In this document: positions 1 through 10,300 of the stretch, piece by piece
Layout: every line of letters begins with the position of its first letter
Position numbering within the stretch: position 1 is the first letter of the stretch
Assembly (NCBI RefSeq): GCF_017745095.1
Contig: NZ_JAGHZZ010000018.1
Coordinates: 1-64,000 of the forward strand
Reading direction: 5' to 3'
DNA from: Sporocytophaga sp.
GTDB lineage: Bacteria > Bacteroidota > Bacteroidia > Cytophagales > Cytophagaceae
Length of the DNA stretch: 64,000 nucleotides
Translations under genes and position numbers: made by a program
Notes under the pieces: generated by a model
Database searches by the model: none
Told to the model about the DNA's origin: nothing
What the model saw: the letters and a program-made list of their open reading frames with translations, nothing else

Positions 1-2
1 AT

Positions 3-119
3 GTTTTTCTTGATGTTCATCTTTCAACGAGTATTTTAGAGGTTAGTGGTTTTCCAATTCGAATAAAAAAAGGTACAAATCCAATAGATGTGGTAAATAA
101 CGCACTCAAACTTAAATAA
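3..119 (+). CDS. C-terminal end of an unidentified protein, cut by the window edge
   Basis: The third frame is open from the window edge and codes for 38 residues before TAA, ending IDVVNNALKLK. The mixed hydrophobic/charged composition (VFLDVHLSTS, then GFPIRIKKGTNP) looks like the end of a real protein rather than chance frame. The start lies outside the window, so neither length nor family can be judged and I do not recognise it. About 170 bp of AT-rich sequence separates it from the next gene on the same strand. That gap contains two similar AT stretches built around AATATTAATA, whose meaning is unknown. Confidence 0.5.
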   Translation, partial: VFLDVHLSTSILEVSGFPIRIKKGTNPIDVVNNALKLK

Positions 120-288
120 AAAAAGCTACTGCATCAAAGTATTGTCAAAAGGGTGATTGTACTAAATATTAATAGGTAGATTGTAGTGATTTAATATTAA
201 TAATTTTATTGAGTGCCCTAAAATCTTTCCGCCTTTGGCAATACTAACATCATTTATCTGTATAAGCTTAATTACATAGACTACAATT

Positions 289-1170
289 ATGACTATCGAA
301 AAATCTGCAATGAAGGAAGTTAATTATTCCCAATTTTTTATAAGGATTGCAATCGGATTGCTTATTATTTCAATTGGATTTCCATTTTTTATAAACTGTT
401 TTTTTTCTGATTGGTCTAAAAGTGGCACTTTTGGAGATACTTTTGGAGCATTAAATGCCCTGTTCTCAGGATTGGCATTAGCTGGTGTTATTGTCACTAT
501 TATGATGCAAAAATCCGAGTTAAAGAATCAACAACACGAATTGAGTTTACAGCGTTCAGAAATGCAAGAAACTAGAAAAGAGTTTTTAATAAATAGAACT
601 ACAAGTCTTGTATATAATCAACTAGACAGATTTGAAAGATGTTTAAATGAATTATCTATCACACATGCTGGAAAGCCCTACATCGGTAATGATGCAATTT
701 CATTTCTGAATGAAAATAGAATTCATGTTATGCAATCATCAGATATGTCAGAAGAACAATTCATAAAAGCAAAGAAAGATTCAATAGTTAAGCTCATAAG
801 AATATATGGTCCAAACAAATCTCAGATTGAGAAATTTGCTCACAATGCTTATAACGCAGTAGAAGTTCTTAAAATGCTGATTTTTTTAACAGAATTGGAC
901 ATAAAGCACCTTAACGACATTAAAAATTTATTCTTTACTAATGTTGGTTTTATTAATATGGGGATTATAGAACAAATATGTGAATTGACGGAGGACGAGT
1001 TAAAATATATGAATTCTAACGAATATGATAATTTGGATATTGAACCGTGCAGTATGTTTAGATCAAAAATATTTCTAAAGCCAATAAAAGAATTTTATTA
1101 TTCTAAACTAAATCAAGAAAATTTTCCTTTTCTCAAAGCTGAATGGATGGATAGCAGAGGGGAAATTTGA
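289..1170 (+). CDS. AbiC-like (putative phage abortive infection) membrane protein
   Basis: A 293-residue protein with two N-terminal membrane segments (about residues 17-38 and 53-72), a charged coiled-coil stretch (about 74-101, rich in K, E, Q) and a soluble alpha-helical C-terminal part of about 190 residues. The run FGDTFGALNALFSGLALAG followed by a QKSEL...LQRSEM heptad-like helix is the signature arrangement of the putative AbiC-type phage abortive infection family, where two membrane helices anchor a cytoplasmic effector-like domain. Members are annotated by distant similarity and most have no proven anti-phage activity, so the function is inference. A second Met at codon 8 is an alternative start. 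It stands alone next to repeats and a decayed gene, as expected for an accessory locus. No partner toxin or antitoxin gene is visible. Confidence 0.6.
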   Translation: MTIEKSAMKEVNYSQFFIRIAIGLLIISIGFPFFINCFFSDWSKSGTFGDTFGALNALFSGLALAGVIVTIMMQKSELKNQQHELSLQRSEMQETRKEFLINRTTSLVYNQLDRFERCLNELSITHAGKPYIGNDAISFLNENRIHVMQSSDMSEEQFIKAKKDSIVKLIRIYGPNKSQIEKFAHNAYNAVEVLKMLIFLTELDIKHLNDIKNLFFTNVGFINMGIIEQICELTEDELKYMNSNEYDNLDIEPCSMFRSKIFLKPIKEFYYSKLNQENFPFLKAEWMDSRGEI

Positions 1171-1513
1171 CTAAATATATATATAATTTCTTTACAATAG
1201 TAAAGATTGGATTGTTTGTAGAATTGAAAAAATAGGTTTGAGTTAAAATAAAACACTATTGACACCTCTCCCGATGCCAATAGTATTCCATAAACATCAT
1301 TCAGGTAGTTGTCGATTTTTTAATCTAATCATAGTCTAGCTGGTTTTAAAAGTTTACTATTTTATTTGTTCTCCTGCATTATAAAAAGTCAAAGAGGAGA
1401 GAAGGAGCTCTGATATTGTTCAGAGTGGTTGACTTCAGTGAGGTACACCAATACTCACTTCGATAGTCATCGCATGGATAATCGGATCATAACTTAGCTG
1501 GTTTTAAAAATTT
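1171..1513. other. Gap with a decayed gene fragment
   Basis: No intact gene. The first 150 bp are AT-rich without recognisable signals. The second half carries a partial, degenerate copy of the 3' end of the neighbouring small minus-strand gene (annotated separately), including about 20 bp beyond the stop codon (shared TAGCTGGTTTTAAAA at 1337 and 1495, 158 bp apart). Confidence 0.6.
1357..1413 (-). pseudogene. Remnant of the 3' end of the adjacent small gene (partial tandem duplicate)
   Basis: Read on the minus strand this gives SELLLSSLTFYNAGEQIK and a stop. It aligns without gaps, apart from one residue, to the end of the intact neighbour (SEIFYLLIDFFTKAGELKK, stop). Just upstream the similarity continues in another frame (EVNHSE against DVYCSD), so the copy has suffered a frameshift. 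It then fades out, and no start region is left. The shared sequence continues past the stop codon. I read it as a decayed partial tandem duplication. The intact copy has no known function, so the remnant has none either. Confidence 0.5.
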
Positions 1514-1771
1514 TTACTTCTTTAGTTCACCTGCCTTTGTAAAGAAATCAATAAGCAGATAAAAGATCTCTGATGTGTTTTTCAGATCAGAGCAGTAGAC
1601 ATCGTTTTCTGCATAGTAGATGTACATGAAAAAGACATAGATTAGCACCTTGTTCATGTCCTGCGGTGTAATCAGCTTGAGAAGACTATCCAGCTCATCA
1701 ATGATTTCCTGATTGAGTACAGTGTCTTCCTGTAAGATAACAGCTACTCTCTTTAATGGATTTGTTTCCAT
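1514..1771 (-). CDS. Small hypothetical protein, 85 residues
   Basis: Unrecognised protein starting METNPLKRVAVILQ, acidic in the middle, with an aromatic/hydrophobic stretch (about residues 40-51, LIYVFFMYIYY) and a second hydrophobic patch near the C-terminus. The frame stays open upstream to a possible Met at 1903, which would add a Cys-rich leader with a lipobox-like LNAC. I prefer the inner ATG because the extra 44 codons run through the large inverted repeat annotated at 1806-1973 and read like translated repeat DNA. If the outer start were used the product could be a lipoprotein. A decayed copy of its 3' end lies immediately downstream. No function can be assigned. Confidence 0.4.
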   Translation of the reverse strand: METNPLKRVAVILQEDTVLNQEIIDELDSLLKLITPQDMNKVLIYVFFMYIYYAENDVYCSDLKNTSEIFYLLIDFFTKAGELKK

Positions 1772-1805
1772 AAATGTTTGTTGGGTTTTGTGCTTCGTTC
1801 CGCAA

Positions 1806-1973
1806 GCGTTTAAAAAAATAAGACAATAAAAAAGCGTGGAACAGTAGCTACTGGGATAGAGGTACCGCGAAGAACCCGAAATACAATAGCTAAGCCCACG
1901 CAAAAGCGGAACACCAGCTATTCTTGTATTTCTGAAAATTCGCGGTTTTCTATACCCAAGAATATGCTAACGC
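1806..1973. repeat. Large nested imperfect inverted repeat (cruciform-forming element)
   Basis: Several pairs of arms are nested around one centre. GCGTT (1806-1810) faces AACGC (1969-1973); GGGATAG faces CTATACCC; ACCGCGAA (1864-1871) faces TTCGCGGT (1939-1946); GAAATACAATAGCT (1878-1891) faces AGCTATTCTTGTATTTC (1916-1932, two extra bases). The loop carries GCCCACGC-AAAA-GCGGAACAC. The GC content is visibly higher than the surroundings. It lies directly upstream of the small minus-strand gene. Nested arms with a defined loop suggest a mobile or recombination element, for example a MITE-like or integron-attC-like structure, or a structured RNA. I cannot identify an exact core site and no integrase or transposase is nearby. 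Confidence 0.55.
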
Positions 1974-2060
1974 AATTTTATTATATGTAAAAGTCTTTAT
2001 GTCTGACTCTATTCGATAATCATTACAGTGTTAAGGTTGAACGGAGCAAAGATAGGAAAA

Positions 2061-2100
2061 AAGTTGAAAGTTGAAAGTCAAAAGTTTAAAGAAAAAAGAA
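2061..2100 (+). repeat. 7-bp tandem array (AAGTTGA-type heptads)
   Basis: Successive heptads read AAGTTGA, AAGTTGA, AAGTCAA, AAGTTTA, AAGAAAA, then AAGAA. All start with AAG in strict 7-bp phase. It is the cleanest member of a family of such arrays found at six places in this window (39432, 45441, 45570, 49971, 56081 and here). Confidence 0.7.
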
Positions 2101-2154
2101 TGATATAATATTTAGATAATGAGGATTGGTAAGTTTTTATTCTTTTGGAAAGTT

Positions 2155-2238
2155 CAGATGTTTCGCAGGCTCAACATGACAAGGCTTGGCTTTGAGAGTA
2201 TATTTTCCTTTGTCATCCTGACCCCTGCGAAGGATCTG
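2155..2238. repeat. REP-like interspersed palindrome
   Basis: The left arm CAGATGTTTCGCAGGCTCA plus ATGACAA is matched, in reverse complement with a few mismatches, by TTGTCATCCTGACCCCTGCG plus AAGGATCTG at the right end. The arms are about 28 bp with a spacer of about 25 bp. The TGTCATCCTGA...GCGAAGGATCT core resembles intergenic repeats common in many Bacteroidota genomes. Confidence 0.6.
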
Positions 2239-2304
2239 ATAGTTACAAATAACTTGCAATATTAATCATCATCTGCCAGATAGCTAAGTTATCATTGTAA
2301 AACT

Positions 2305-2332
2305 CAGATGTTTCGCAAGTTCAACATGACAA
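2305..2332. repeat. Single-arm copy of the REP-like element
   Basis: CAGATGTTTCGCAAGTTCA plus ACATGACAA repeats the left arm of the palindrome 150 bp upstream with only a couple of differences. The matching right arm is absent, so this is a half element. Confidence 0.55.
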
Positions 2333-2407
2333 AGAGTAATGATTCATTAAGTTTCTGAGGCGTGCCACAGGCCTTAGGTGAAGGGCAGCCTGATATCTTG
2401 ATAACTG

Positions 2408-3010
2408 TTAAAACTTATGTCCTACTGTCAGAAATGTATTAAAAGCCTTTATTCTATTATCGACAGGTCTATCAATAAAATTGTTGAAAGTAAATTGGTA
2501 ACGACTCGTCAGGTGCCAATATATATTGTCGTTTATGTTGCATCCTAAAGTAATGCCTCCAAGGCCGGCAATTAAGAATGAATTGAACTTTGGGTCAAAG
2601 GGATAATAAGAAGATGAGCCTATTTTGAACATAGGAGAAACTCCTATGTGCGCCCCTAATACAAATGATTTATGAAGGGGATATATATTAAAGGTTATCG
2701 GTGCTTCAATATATTTGCCTTTTACTCTGACTATTCCATCTGAAAGGACAGCTCCATTAATATCTGTAAAAGTTGCCAATCCCTTATATCCATATGTTGA
2801 ATAGCTGGGCTCAATTCCTATATCGAATATTTTTGAAATGCCAGGATAAAAAACAAGGCCAAAAGAAGGCGTAAATATAGAATTAACATCTTTCATATAA
2901 GGACTAACAATTTCTACTTTGCTAAAGTTAATCCCTCCTTTAATTCCAATTGATTGAGAGAATGTAATAACGGGCAAAAGTGTTAAGATTAAAATAAAAA
3001 TCTTCTTCAT
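2408..3010 (-). CDS. Outer-membrane beta-barrel protein (PorT-like OMP family)
   Basis: A 200-residue exported protein. I start it at MKKIFILILTLL, which opens a standard signal peptide ending near TFSQ; an upstream in-frame Met at 3052 would only prepend a polar leader. The mature part begins SIGIKGGINFSKVE, the typical first strand of small Bacteroidota barrels of the PorT / OMP_b-brl_2 type. It continues with alternating strands (IGIEPSYSTYGYKG, GKYIEAPITFNIYPL, FVLGAHIGVSPMFKIG) and ends in an aromatic-terminated strand (FLTVGHKF), as expected for BAM-dependent insertion. The substrate is unknown. It is transcribed in the same direction as the PorP/SprF gene 130 bp upstream and may share its transcript. 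Confidence 0.75.
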   Translation of the reverse strand: MKKIFILILTLLPVITFSQSIGIKGGINFSKVEIVSPYMKDVNSIFTPSFGLVFYPGISKIFDIGIEPSYSTYGYKGLATFTDINGAVLSDGIVRVKGKYIEAPITFNIYPLHKSFVLGAHIGVSPMFKIGSSSYYPFDPKFNSFLIAGLGGITLGCNINDNIYWHLTSRYQFTFNNFIDRPVDNRIKAFNTFLTVGHKF

Positions 3011-3139
3011 TGTGTTAAGATTTATTGTTGAATAATTAAAAATAAAGTACAAAATTATTGAACAATAAAGATTTATCCAAAGAAAGGAGTTTGTTCTTTT
3101 TAAACCGCTAAAAAAGAACAGAATAAAGGTGGAGCATTA

Positions 3140-4180
3140 TTAGAACTCAGGACACGGCAATACTTTAAGTTTCTTTATACCTTTCTTCTTATTGAAGATA
3201 TAGGTGATATTCAGTTCATGTGCTCCGGCAGGACGGGCTGCTTTTAATTTGGAAACTATAAAATCATAACTGTATGTAAGCCTGAATTGCTTTATTCTCC
3301 ATCCTGCCAGAACGATCATAGATTCGTTATTCTGAAGTCCGGAATTATACTTCTTTACTGGAATACCTCTGTACCACACTCCAAGAACATATTCGTTATA
3401 AAATAGATACACTCCCATATCCAGTTGATCTGACTTTCCCTGAAACTTATACTGAACAGTAGGTATAAGGTAAAGTGATTGTGTTGCGTACCCCATGTGG
3501 TTTTTGGTATCACCTTTAATCGCTTCAATTCTGTAGCCCGCGGTAATTGAATGTTTTAATGGTAGAGGACTTCTTTCATTCCAGTAAGATTGATTGGGTC
3601 GGTTTAAATGATGTCCTGCATAGGAAACCCATATCTTTCTGGAATATAAAACCATACCTGATCCTATATCCGCAAAAGTTTTTTTATTGGAATTATAATG
3701 TGGATCGTTGGTGGGATTGCCTGTTAATCCCTGGTCATCAAATTGATCGGGGTATTTAAGATTGGTATAATCAATTGATCTGCTAATTAGACCTAATTGT
3801 ATAGCAGGTCTTAAAGCAAGGTTTTCAGAAAGTCCGATTTCATATGAATATTGCAGAGCTGCTTCAGTTGAATTGATATAATTTTTTCCCTGCCAGTCTT
3901 TTAAAATATATGCACCAAATCCACTTTTATATTTCTCAAAATATCTGTCATAAGATAAATAAGAGGTGGTGTACTTAGCTTCTAAAGAAGGCCATTGCAA
4001 TCGTTGATGAAATGTGATCCTGTCAGCATGTGCACTGCCGGCAAAGGCAGGATTTAAATATAATGAGGCTGCATAAAATTGAGAAAATTGAATATCCTGA
4101 CATTTCACTTTAAAAGTAAATGTTGATAAAACTAAACATAGTATTAAAGTGAATGGATTTTGTAAACTTCTAATATTCAA
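3140..4180 (-). CDS. PorP/SprF-family type IX secretion membrane protein
   Basis: A 346-residue protein with a signal peptide (about residues 1-28, ending KVKCQ) followed by DIQFSQFYAASLYLNPAFAG, the diagnostic N-terminal motif of the PorP/SprF family (FSQ-Y-.-LNPAFAG). The rest is a 14-strand-like barrel pattern, and its length is normal for the family. SprF-like proteins are outer-membrane partners needed for secretion or surface attachment of proteins with type B (gliding-motility) C-terminal domains. Here the partner candidate is obvious: the giant type B adhesin is transcribed divergently, with only 196 bp between the two starts. The usual arrangement in flavobacteria is sprB followed by sprF on one strand, so the divergent arrangement is a difference. 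Confidence 0.9.
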   Translation of the reverse strand: MNIRSLQNPFTLILCLVLSTFTFKVKCQDIQFSQFYAASLYLNPAFAGSAHADRITFHQRLQWPSLEAKYTTSYLSYDRYFEKYKSGFGAYILKDWQGKNYINSTEAALQYSYEIGLSENLALRPAIQLGLISRSIDYTNLKYPDQFDDQGLTGNPTNDPHYNSNKKTFADIGSGMVLYSRKIWVSYAGHHLNRPNQSYWNERSPLPLKHSITAGYRIEAIKGDTKNHMGYATQSLYLIPTVQYKFQGKSDQLDMGVYLFYNEYVLGVWYRGIPVKKYNSGLQNNESMIVLAGWRIKQFRLTYSYDFIVSKLKAARPAGAHELNITYIFNKKKGIKKLKVLPCPEF

Positions 4181-4376
4181 TTTTTTTATCCTATTTATAA
4201 TTGAAATGTAATGGTAAATTCTTTCAATAATGACCGATATCCAATCTTGTAATAAGTTTTTTACGTATGATTTTGGAAAATGATTTAGACAGGTAACGAC
4301 ATTTATTATATAAGCTGCATATCTGTATTGAGAAATTGTCTTTGTAATAAAAAGTATAACTGACGTTTAAGGGTAA

Positions 4377-7300
4377 ATGTATTTTCAAAAAAATAAGCTT
4401 CATCTTATATGCCTGTTAGTAGGCATATTAATACTGTTTTCAAGTAATCCTATATACTCACAAGCACCTTTAAGTTCTTGTGATCCTTCTACTCCTTCAT
4501 TTGTAGTAGATTTGTCTGGCAATGCTGATAGCGCATGGTTTAGTCCCAGTGTTGTAAGGTCAGGCCTATGTTGTGGTCTGGATCCTAATGCCAGTCCACC
4601 GATTCGTTGTATTGAATTTGTGCTTACTCTGGATACAGGTGCACAAGGTATTCGTTTTGATATAGCATCCGGTGCCGTTCCTCCAGGCTCTTTAGGGTAT
4701 CAGATCAATTGCGGACCTTATCATATGGTGGGTGAAAATATTTGCCTTGATGGGGCAGGTCCTCACAGACTTACGTTTTGTAAACCAGGAGCTAATAAAA
4801 ATATTTATACCATTGTTTCTATTCCCAAACCTAATGTAACTCCTCCTGTTACAGTTAGTGACGCTTGTAACGCAACACTCACTGCCGAAGGGTTTGATCC
4901 TGCTACTATTCAATGGAGTTCTGTCCCTTACAATCCAATATATAACAGTTATCTAAATTGTACTGCAGCATGTTCTACCGTAACTGCAACTTATCAACCT
5001 GGTGCGCCGCCATACATAGACTATCAGGTAAGTGGTGTGCCAATTGGAGGTTGTAATGCTAATCGGGTAACAAGGTCCACAAGGGTATATTTTGTTAATG
5101 ACAAGACTGCGCAGATCATGCCTAAAGACGCAACAGTTTGTTTTGGAAATTCAGATGCTACAATCACCGCATATGGAACAGGAGGAGCCCCTCCATATAA
5201 ATACCAGTGGAGCACAGGAGAAACCACACAATCTATCAATGTAGGAGAAGGAAAATATTGGGTGCGCATAACTGATGCTACCAGTTGTCCTGCTGCAACT
5301 GATACGGTAACGGTTACCGCATATAAATTGCCTATCACCGCAAATGCAGGTCCTGATCTTACAAGCTGTGCCAACAATCCCTCCGTAGGACTGGCAGGCT
5401 CAGTAGCTGTTGCTACAGGAGGTATATGGTCTGGAGGGACAGGTACATTTAGTCCTTCTAATAATTCTCTTAATGTTACTTATACTCCTTCTCCTTCAGA
5501 AATAACAGCAGGCACTGTAAAACTTACATTAACAACTACAGGTAATGGAAGTTGTCCTCCTGCTACGGATGATGTTATAATAAATATAGTGCCTTCTCCT
5601 GTGGTGAATGCAGGAACCGACAGAACCATCTGTGCTAACAATGCATCTGTTTCTTTAAATGGAATTGTAACAAATGCAGGAGGTGGAACATGGACAGGTG
5701 GCGCAGGAACATTCAACCCGAATGCCAATACTCTTAATGCCACATATTATCCTACTGCTACTGAAATCAGTTCTGGTTCAGTAACTCTTATCCTTACATC
5801 ATCAGGAAACGGAACTTGCCTTCCTGTTTCTGATAATGTGCTCATTACCATTACTCCTTCGCCTGTCATTAATGCAGGACCTGACCTGACAGTATGTGCC
5901 AATAATTCAACCGCAAATCTTTCCGCTACTGTTTCTGTGGCTTCAGGGGTGAGCTGGACTGGAGGTACCGGGTCATTTTCGCCAAATCGAAATGTTTTAC
6001 AACCTTCATATACTCCCTCTGCAGCTGAAGTGGCAGCAGGCTTTGTATTGCTTACTGTAACATCAACGGGAAATGGTAATTGCAATCCTGTTTCAGATGA
6101 TGTGAGGATTAATATATCACCTGCACCTTTAGTAAATGCAGGAGCAGACAGAACTGTCTGTGCAAATAATCCCAGCCTTGTGTTAAACGGATCTGTCACA
6201 GTCGCTACAGGTGGTGTTTGGTCCGGTGGGGCAGGAACATTTAATCCCTCTACAAGCGCTTTGAATGCGAGTTATACACCATCTAATGCTGAAATTACCG
6301 CAGGAAAGGTTACACTTACTTTAACTTCAACAGGAAACGGATTGTGTAGTCCTGTATCAGATAATATGGTTGTGACCATTACACCAGCACCTATAGTGAA
6401 TGCAGGATCAGATGTAACTGTTTGTGGCAATAATTCATCTGTATCATTATCAGGTATTGTAACAATTGCAACCGGAGGACAATGGTCTGGGGGAACAGGA
6501 ACTTTTTCTCCCAATGCAGGTTCATTAGCTACTCAATACAATCCTTCTGCTGCAGAAATTGCTGCAGGTTCAGTTATCCTGACCTTAACAAGTACAGGAA
6601 ACGGGTCTTGTCTGCAGGTAAGTGATAATTTAAGAATACAAATTACTCCGGCGCCAATTGTTAATGCTGGCCCAGACCTAGCAATATGTGCTACTGCAAA
6701 TAATGTTGCATTAAACGGAAGTGTAACTGTGGCATCTGGTGGTACTTGGAGAACTTCGGGAACAGGATCTTTTACACCTAATGCTAATGCTCTTAATGCT
6801 TCTTATGTTCCTTCTGCATCTGATAAAACCTCAGGCAATATTACTTTAACTTTAACAAGTACTGGTAATGGCAACTGTATTCCTGTAACGGATAACATGC
6901 AGCTTACCATTTCACCGGCTCCTGTTGTAAATGCGGGACCTCCAAAAGTAATTTGTGCTGATGCAGGGAGTGTAAGTTTATCAGGGTCTGTATTAAACGC
7001 ATCAGGTGCTATCTGGACGAGTACCGGAACGGGCAGCTATTCACCTTCTAATACTAACCTCAATACCAACTATAATTTATCACCAGGTGATAGAACTCCT
7101 CATGTGATAACCTTTACACTTACCAGTACAGGAAGTGGTGTTTGTAGTCCTGTATCATCTCAGACTCAGGTAACGGTAACCCCCGCGCCTACAATAAATG
7201 CCGGACCTGATATTACAGTTTGTTCTGATGTGCCTGATGTCCAATTGAACGGATCTGTATCCATTGCGACAGGAGGGATATGGAGTAGTTCCGGTTCCGG

Positions 7301-10300
7301 CAGTTTCAGTCCTTCACCTTTGGCACTCAATGCTAAATACATACCTTCTCCAGCCGATAAAGCGGCAGGGTCGGTTTCTATAACCATCACCTCTTCAGGT
7401 AACGGAACATGTTTTCCTGTAACAGACCAGATGCAAATCAACTTTACACCTGCACCTATTATAAATGCAGGGCCGGATGTAGTGGTTTGTTCTGATAATC
7501 CGGCAACTGCTTTAACTGGTTCTGTAACAGTTGCAACAGGAGGAACCTGGACAGGAGGGGCAGGAGTCTTTTCACCAGGAAGAAATGGTTTAGCTGTTAC
7601 TTATACGCCAACTGCTTCAGAGATATTAACCGGATCAGTATTCCTGACTTTAACATCTACCGGAAACGGTACTTGTATTCCTGTTTCTGATAATATTGTG
7701 ATTAAGATTACACCTGCACCTATAGTAAATGCAGGACCGGATCAGAACTTATGTGGAGATGTTAATTCCATACAAATCAATGGTACGGCATCAAATGTAA
7801 CTTCCTTCACTTGGACAACAGGAGGAACTGGAGCATTCACTAATGCAAATGCTTTAAGTACTGAATATTTTCCAACTACTGCTGATACTACAAGTCATAG
7901 CATTACATTGCAGCTTTCTGTTACACCATTGCCGGGATGTAACCCGACTTCAGATGCAGTGACTATCAACTTTACTCAAATACCTGTTATTGATGCAGGC
8001 CCTGCTCAGACTGTTTGTGAAAACGATATCCCGGTGCAGCTTCAGGCTTCAGGGGCCAAAGCAAGATGGTCGGGTGGAGCTGGAACATTTTATCCTAATG
8101 ACAGTACTCTCAATGCAACTTATACTCCATCAGCTGCGGAACTGACAATAGGATCAGTGGCATTAACCATTACAACCATAGCTAATTCTGTTTGTCCTCA
8201 GGTTACAGATAATGTGGCCATCAGTTTTATTAAAGGCCCTGTTGTAAATGTTGGGCCAGATATAACTGTCTGTGCTGACACGGCAGGGGTTCCTCTGGCG
8301 GCTACGGTATCCAACAGTTCAGGTGCAAGATGGTCAACCACAGGAACAGGAGTATTTTCTCCAGATGATATTACAGTAAATGCAACTTATGTTCCTTCTG
8401 CGGCAGATGCTGTAGCTGGCAATGTAATGCTTACTTTAAGTACGACCGGTACTACTATCTGCGATCCTGTAACTGATTACCTTATTTTGAGAATTAATCC
8501 GGCTCCTATAGTGAATGCAGGATTTGATAAAACTGTTTGTGGAGACACAAGTTCCGTTCAACTGAATGGATCTGTTTCATTTGCAGGAGGCGGAATATGG
8601 ACAAGCAATGGTTCCGGGTCGTATAGTCCTGATAATGTCAGTCTCAATACAAATTATCTTTTTACCAATGCAGACACAGCAGCTCATCAGGTTACTTTCA
8701 CTTTGACTTCAACAGGGAATGGTTTGTGTAAGCCGGTTTCAGATCAGGTGATTGTGAATCTGACACCTGTGCCATTTGTTTCGGCTGGCTCTGATATAGA
8801 GGTGTGTCTGGATGTAACAGCAATACCTCTTTCAGGATTGGTTGCCAATACATCAGGAATGCTTTGGACTTCTACAGGTACAGGATATTTTACACCTTCT
8901 CCACTTACAAATGAGGTTGAATATTATCCATCGGTTTCAGATCGTACTTCAGGTACAGCCACTCTTACGCTTATGGCGAATGCAACAGGTGTATGTAGCG
9001 GCCGATCACACAGTATCACATTAAGTTTTACACCTGCCCCGACAATTAATGCAGGACCTGATCAATCTATTTGTGCTGACTCTTCAATGATAAGTTTGAA
9101 TGGTGCTGTAACAGTTGCCACAGGAGGTGCATGGACTACCAATGGTTCAGGCACATTTACCTCACCTTCAAGCCTTATTACAGATTATATTCTGTCTTCA
9201 GCAGACAGTGCTGCGGGTCAAGTAACGCTGATACTGACATCAACTGGTAATGGAACCTGCAATCCTGTATCAGACGAAATGGTGCTAAAGATTACACCTT
9301 CACCTACAATATATGCAGGACCTGATGTAACACATTGTGCAGATGTACAAGCGGTAAATATTTTTGGACTTACTACAGTCGCTACCGGGGGAATATGGTC
9401 TTCATCAGGTACGGGTTCATTCTCTCCTGATCCGGCACAGCTTAATACTGCATATATTCCATCCGCTACAGACACAGCAAATGGTTCTGTTGTCCTTACC
9501 ATTACGAGTACTGGAAATGGGACATGTAAAGCAGTGTCAGATCAGATGGTCATTAACTTGACTCCCGCTCCATTAGTTAATGCAGGTGTTGCCGGCCCTA
9601 TTTGTATTGATATTATGACAAGCTCACTTAGCGGAACAGTATACAATGCGGGAGGAGGAATGTGGAGCACTTCTGGATCAGGAACTTTTTCAAATATCAA
9701 TAACCTGATTACGGATTATCTTCTTTCAGCTACAGATAAAGCCAATACTGCGGTCACAATATATCTGACTTCTACGGGAAATGGTACTTGCAATCCTGTT
9801 GTTGATTCACTTGTATTAGATGTTAACCCAGGTCCTATAGTCAATGCAGGAGCTGATCAGATTATATGTGCTGATGCAGATTCTGTTTTATTAAGTGGTG
9901 AATATTTTCTTGCAGGCGGAGCAAAATGGAGCACAGCAGGTTCAGGTGTATTTGCAGCTTCTGATACTTCAATGATTGTTTATTACAAACCTTCTGTCGC
10001 AGACACATCTGCTGGAAGTGTAAAGATATTCCTTACTACCTTTGATAATATGGGTTGTAATCCTGTTAAAGACAGCCTGCTTATTACATTTACTCCTGCT
10101 CCTGTAATTAATGCTGGAACAGATCAATTGATTTGTGTAAATCAAAACTCTATAAACTTGTCCGGTGCAGTAAGTGTCGCCACAGGAGGAATGTGGGAAA
10201 GTACAGGAGCAGGAATATTTAATCCTAATAATGCTCTTAATACAAACTATACAGTTTCACCTGCCGATACATCAAATGGAGTTTATTTTATATTAACCTC

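Larger units (their letters stand above)
1904..2407. other. 500-bp gene-free stretch filled with repeats
   Basis: It contains the outer arm of the large inverted repeat, a five-unit 7-bp tandem array, a REP-like palindrome and a single-arm copy of that palindrome, all listed separately. I see no supported gene on either strand and no transcription terminator with a T-run. Confidence 0.6.

Noticed and set aside
1772-1903. Extended start with a lipobox-like LNAC for the small gene at 1514
   Set aside because: The added residues are encoded by the large inverted repeat and would depend on it; possible but less likely than the inner ATG.
1806-1973. Integron attC site
   Set aside because: Nested arms fit in general, but the conserved RYYYAAC and GTTRRRY ends are not both present in correct places and no integrase is seen; kept only as one of several explanations.
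5024-9502. Several antisense frames of 80-150 codons (and short plus-strand frames) inside the giant adhesin gene
   Set aside because: They recur with the 264-bp repeat unit and have Pro/Val-rich low-complexity translations; they are shadows of the repeated coding sequence.
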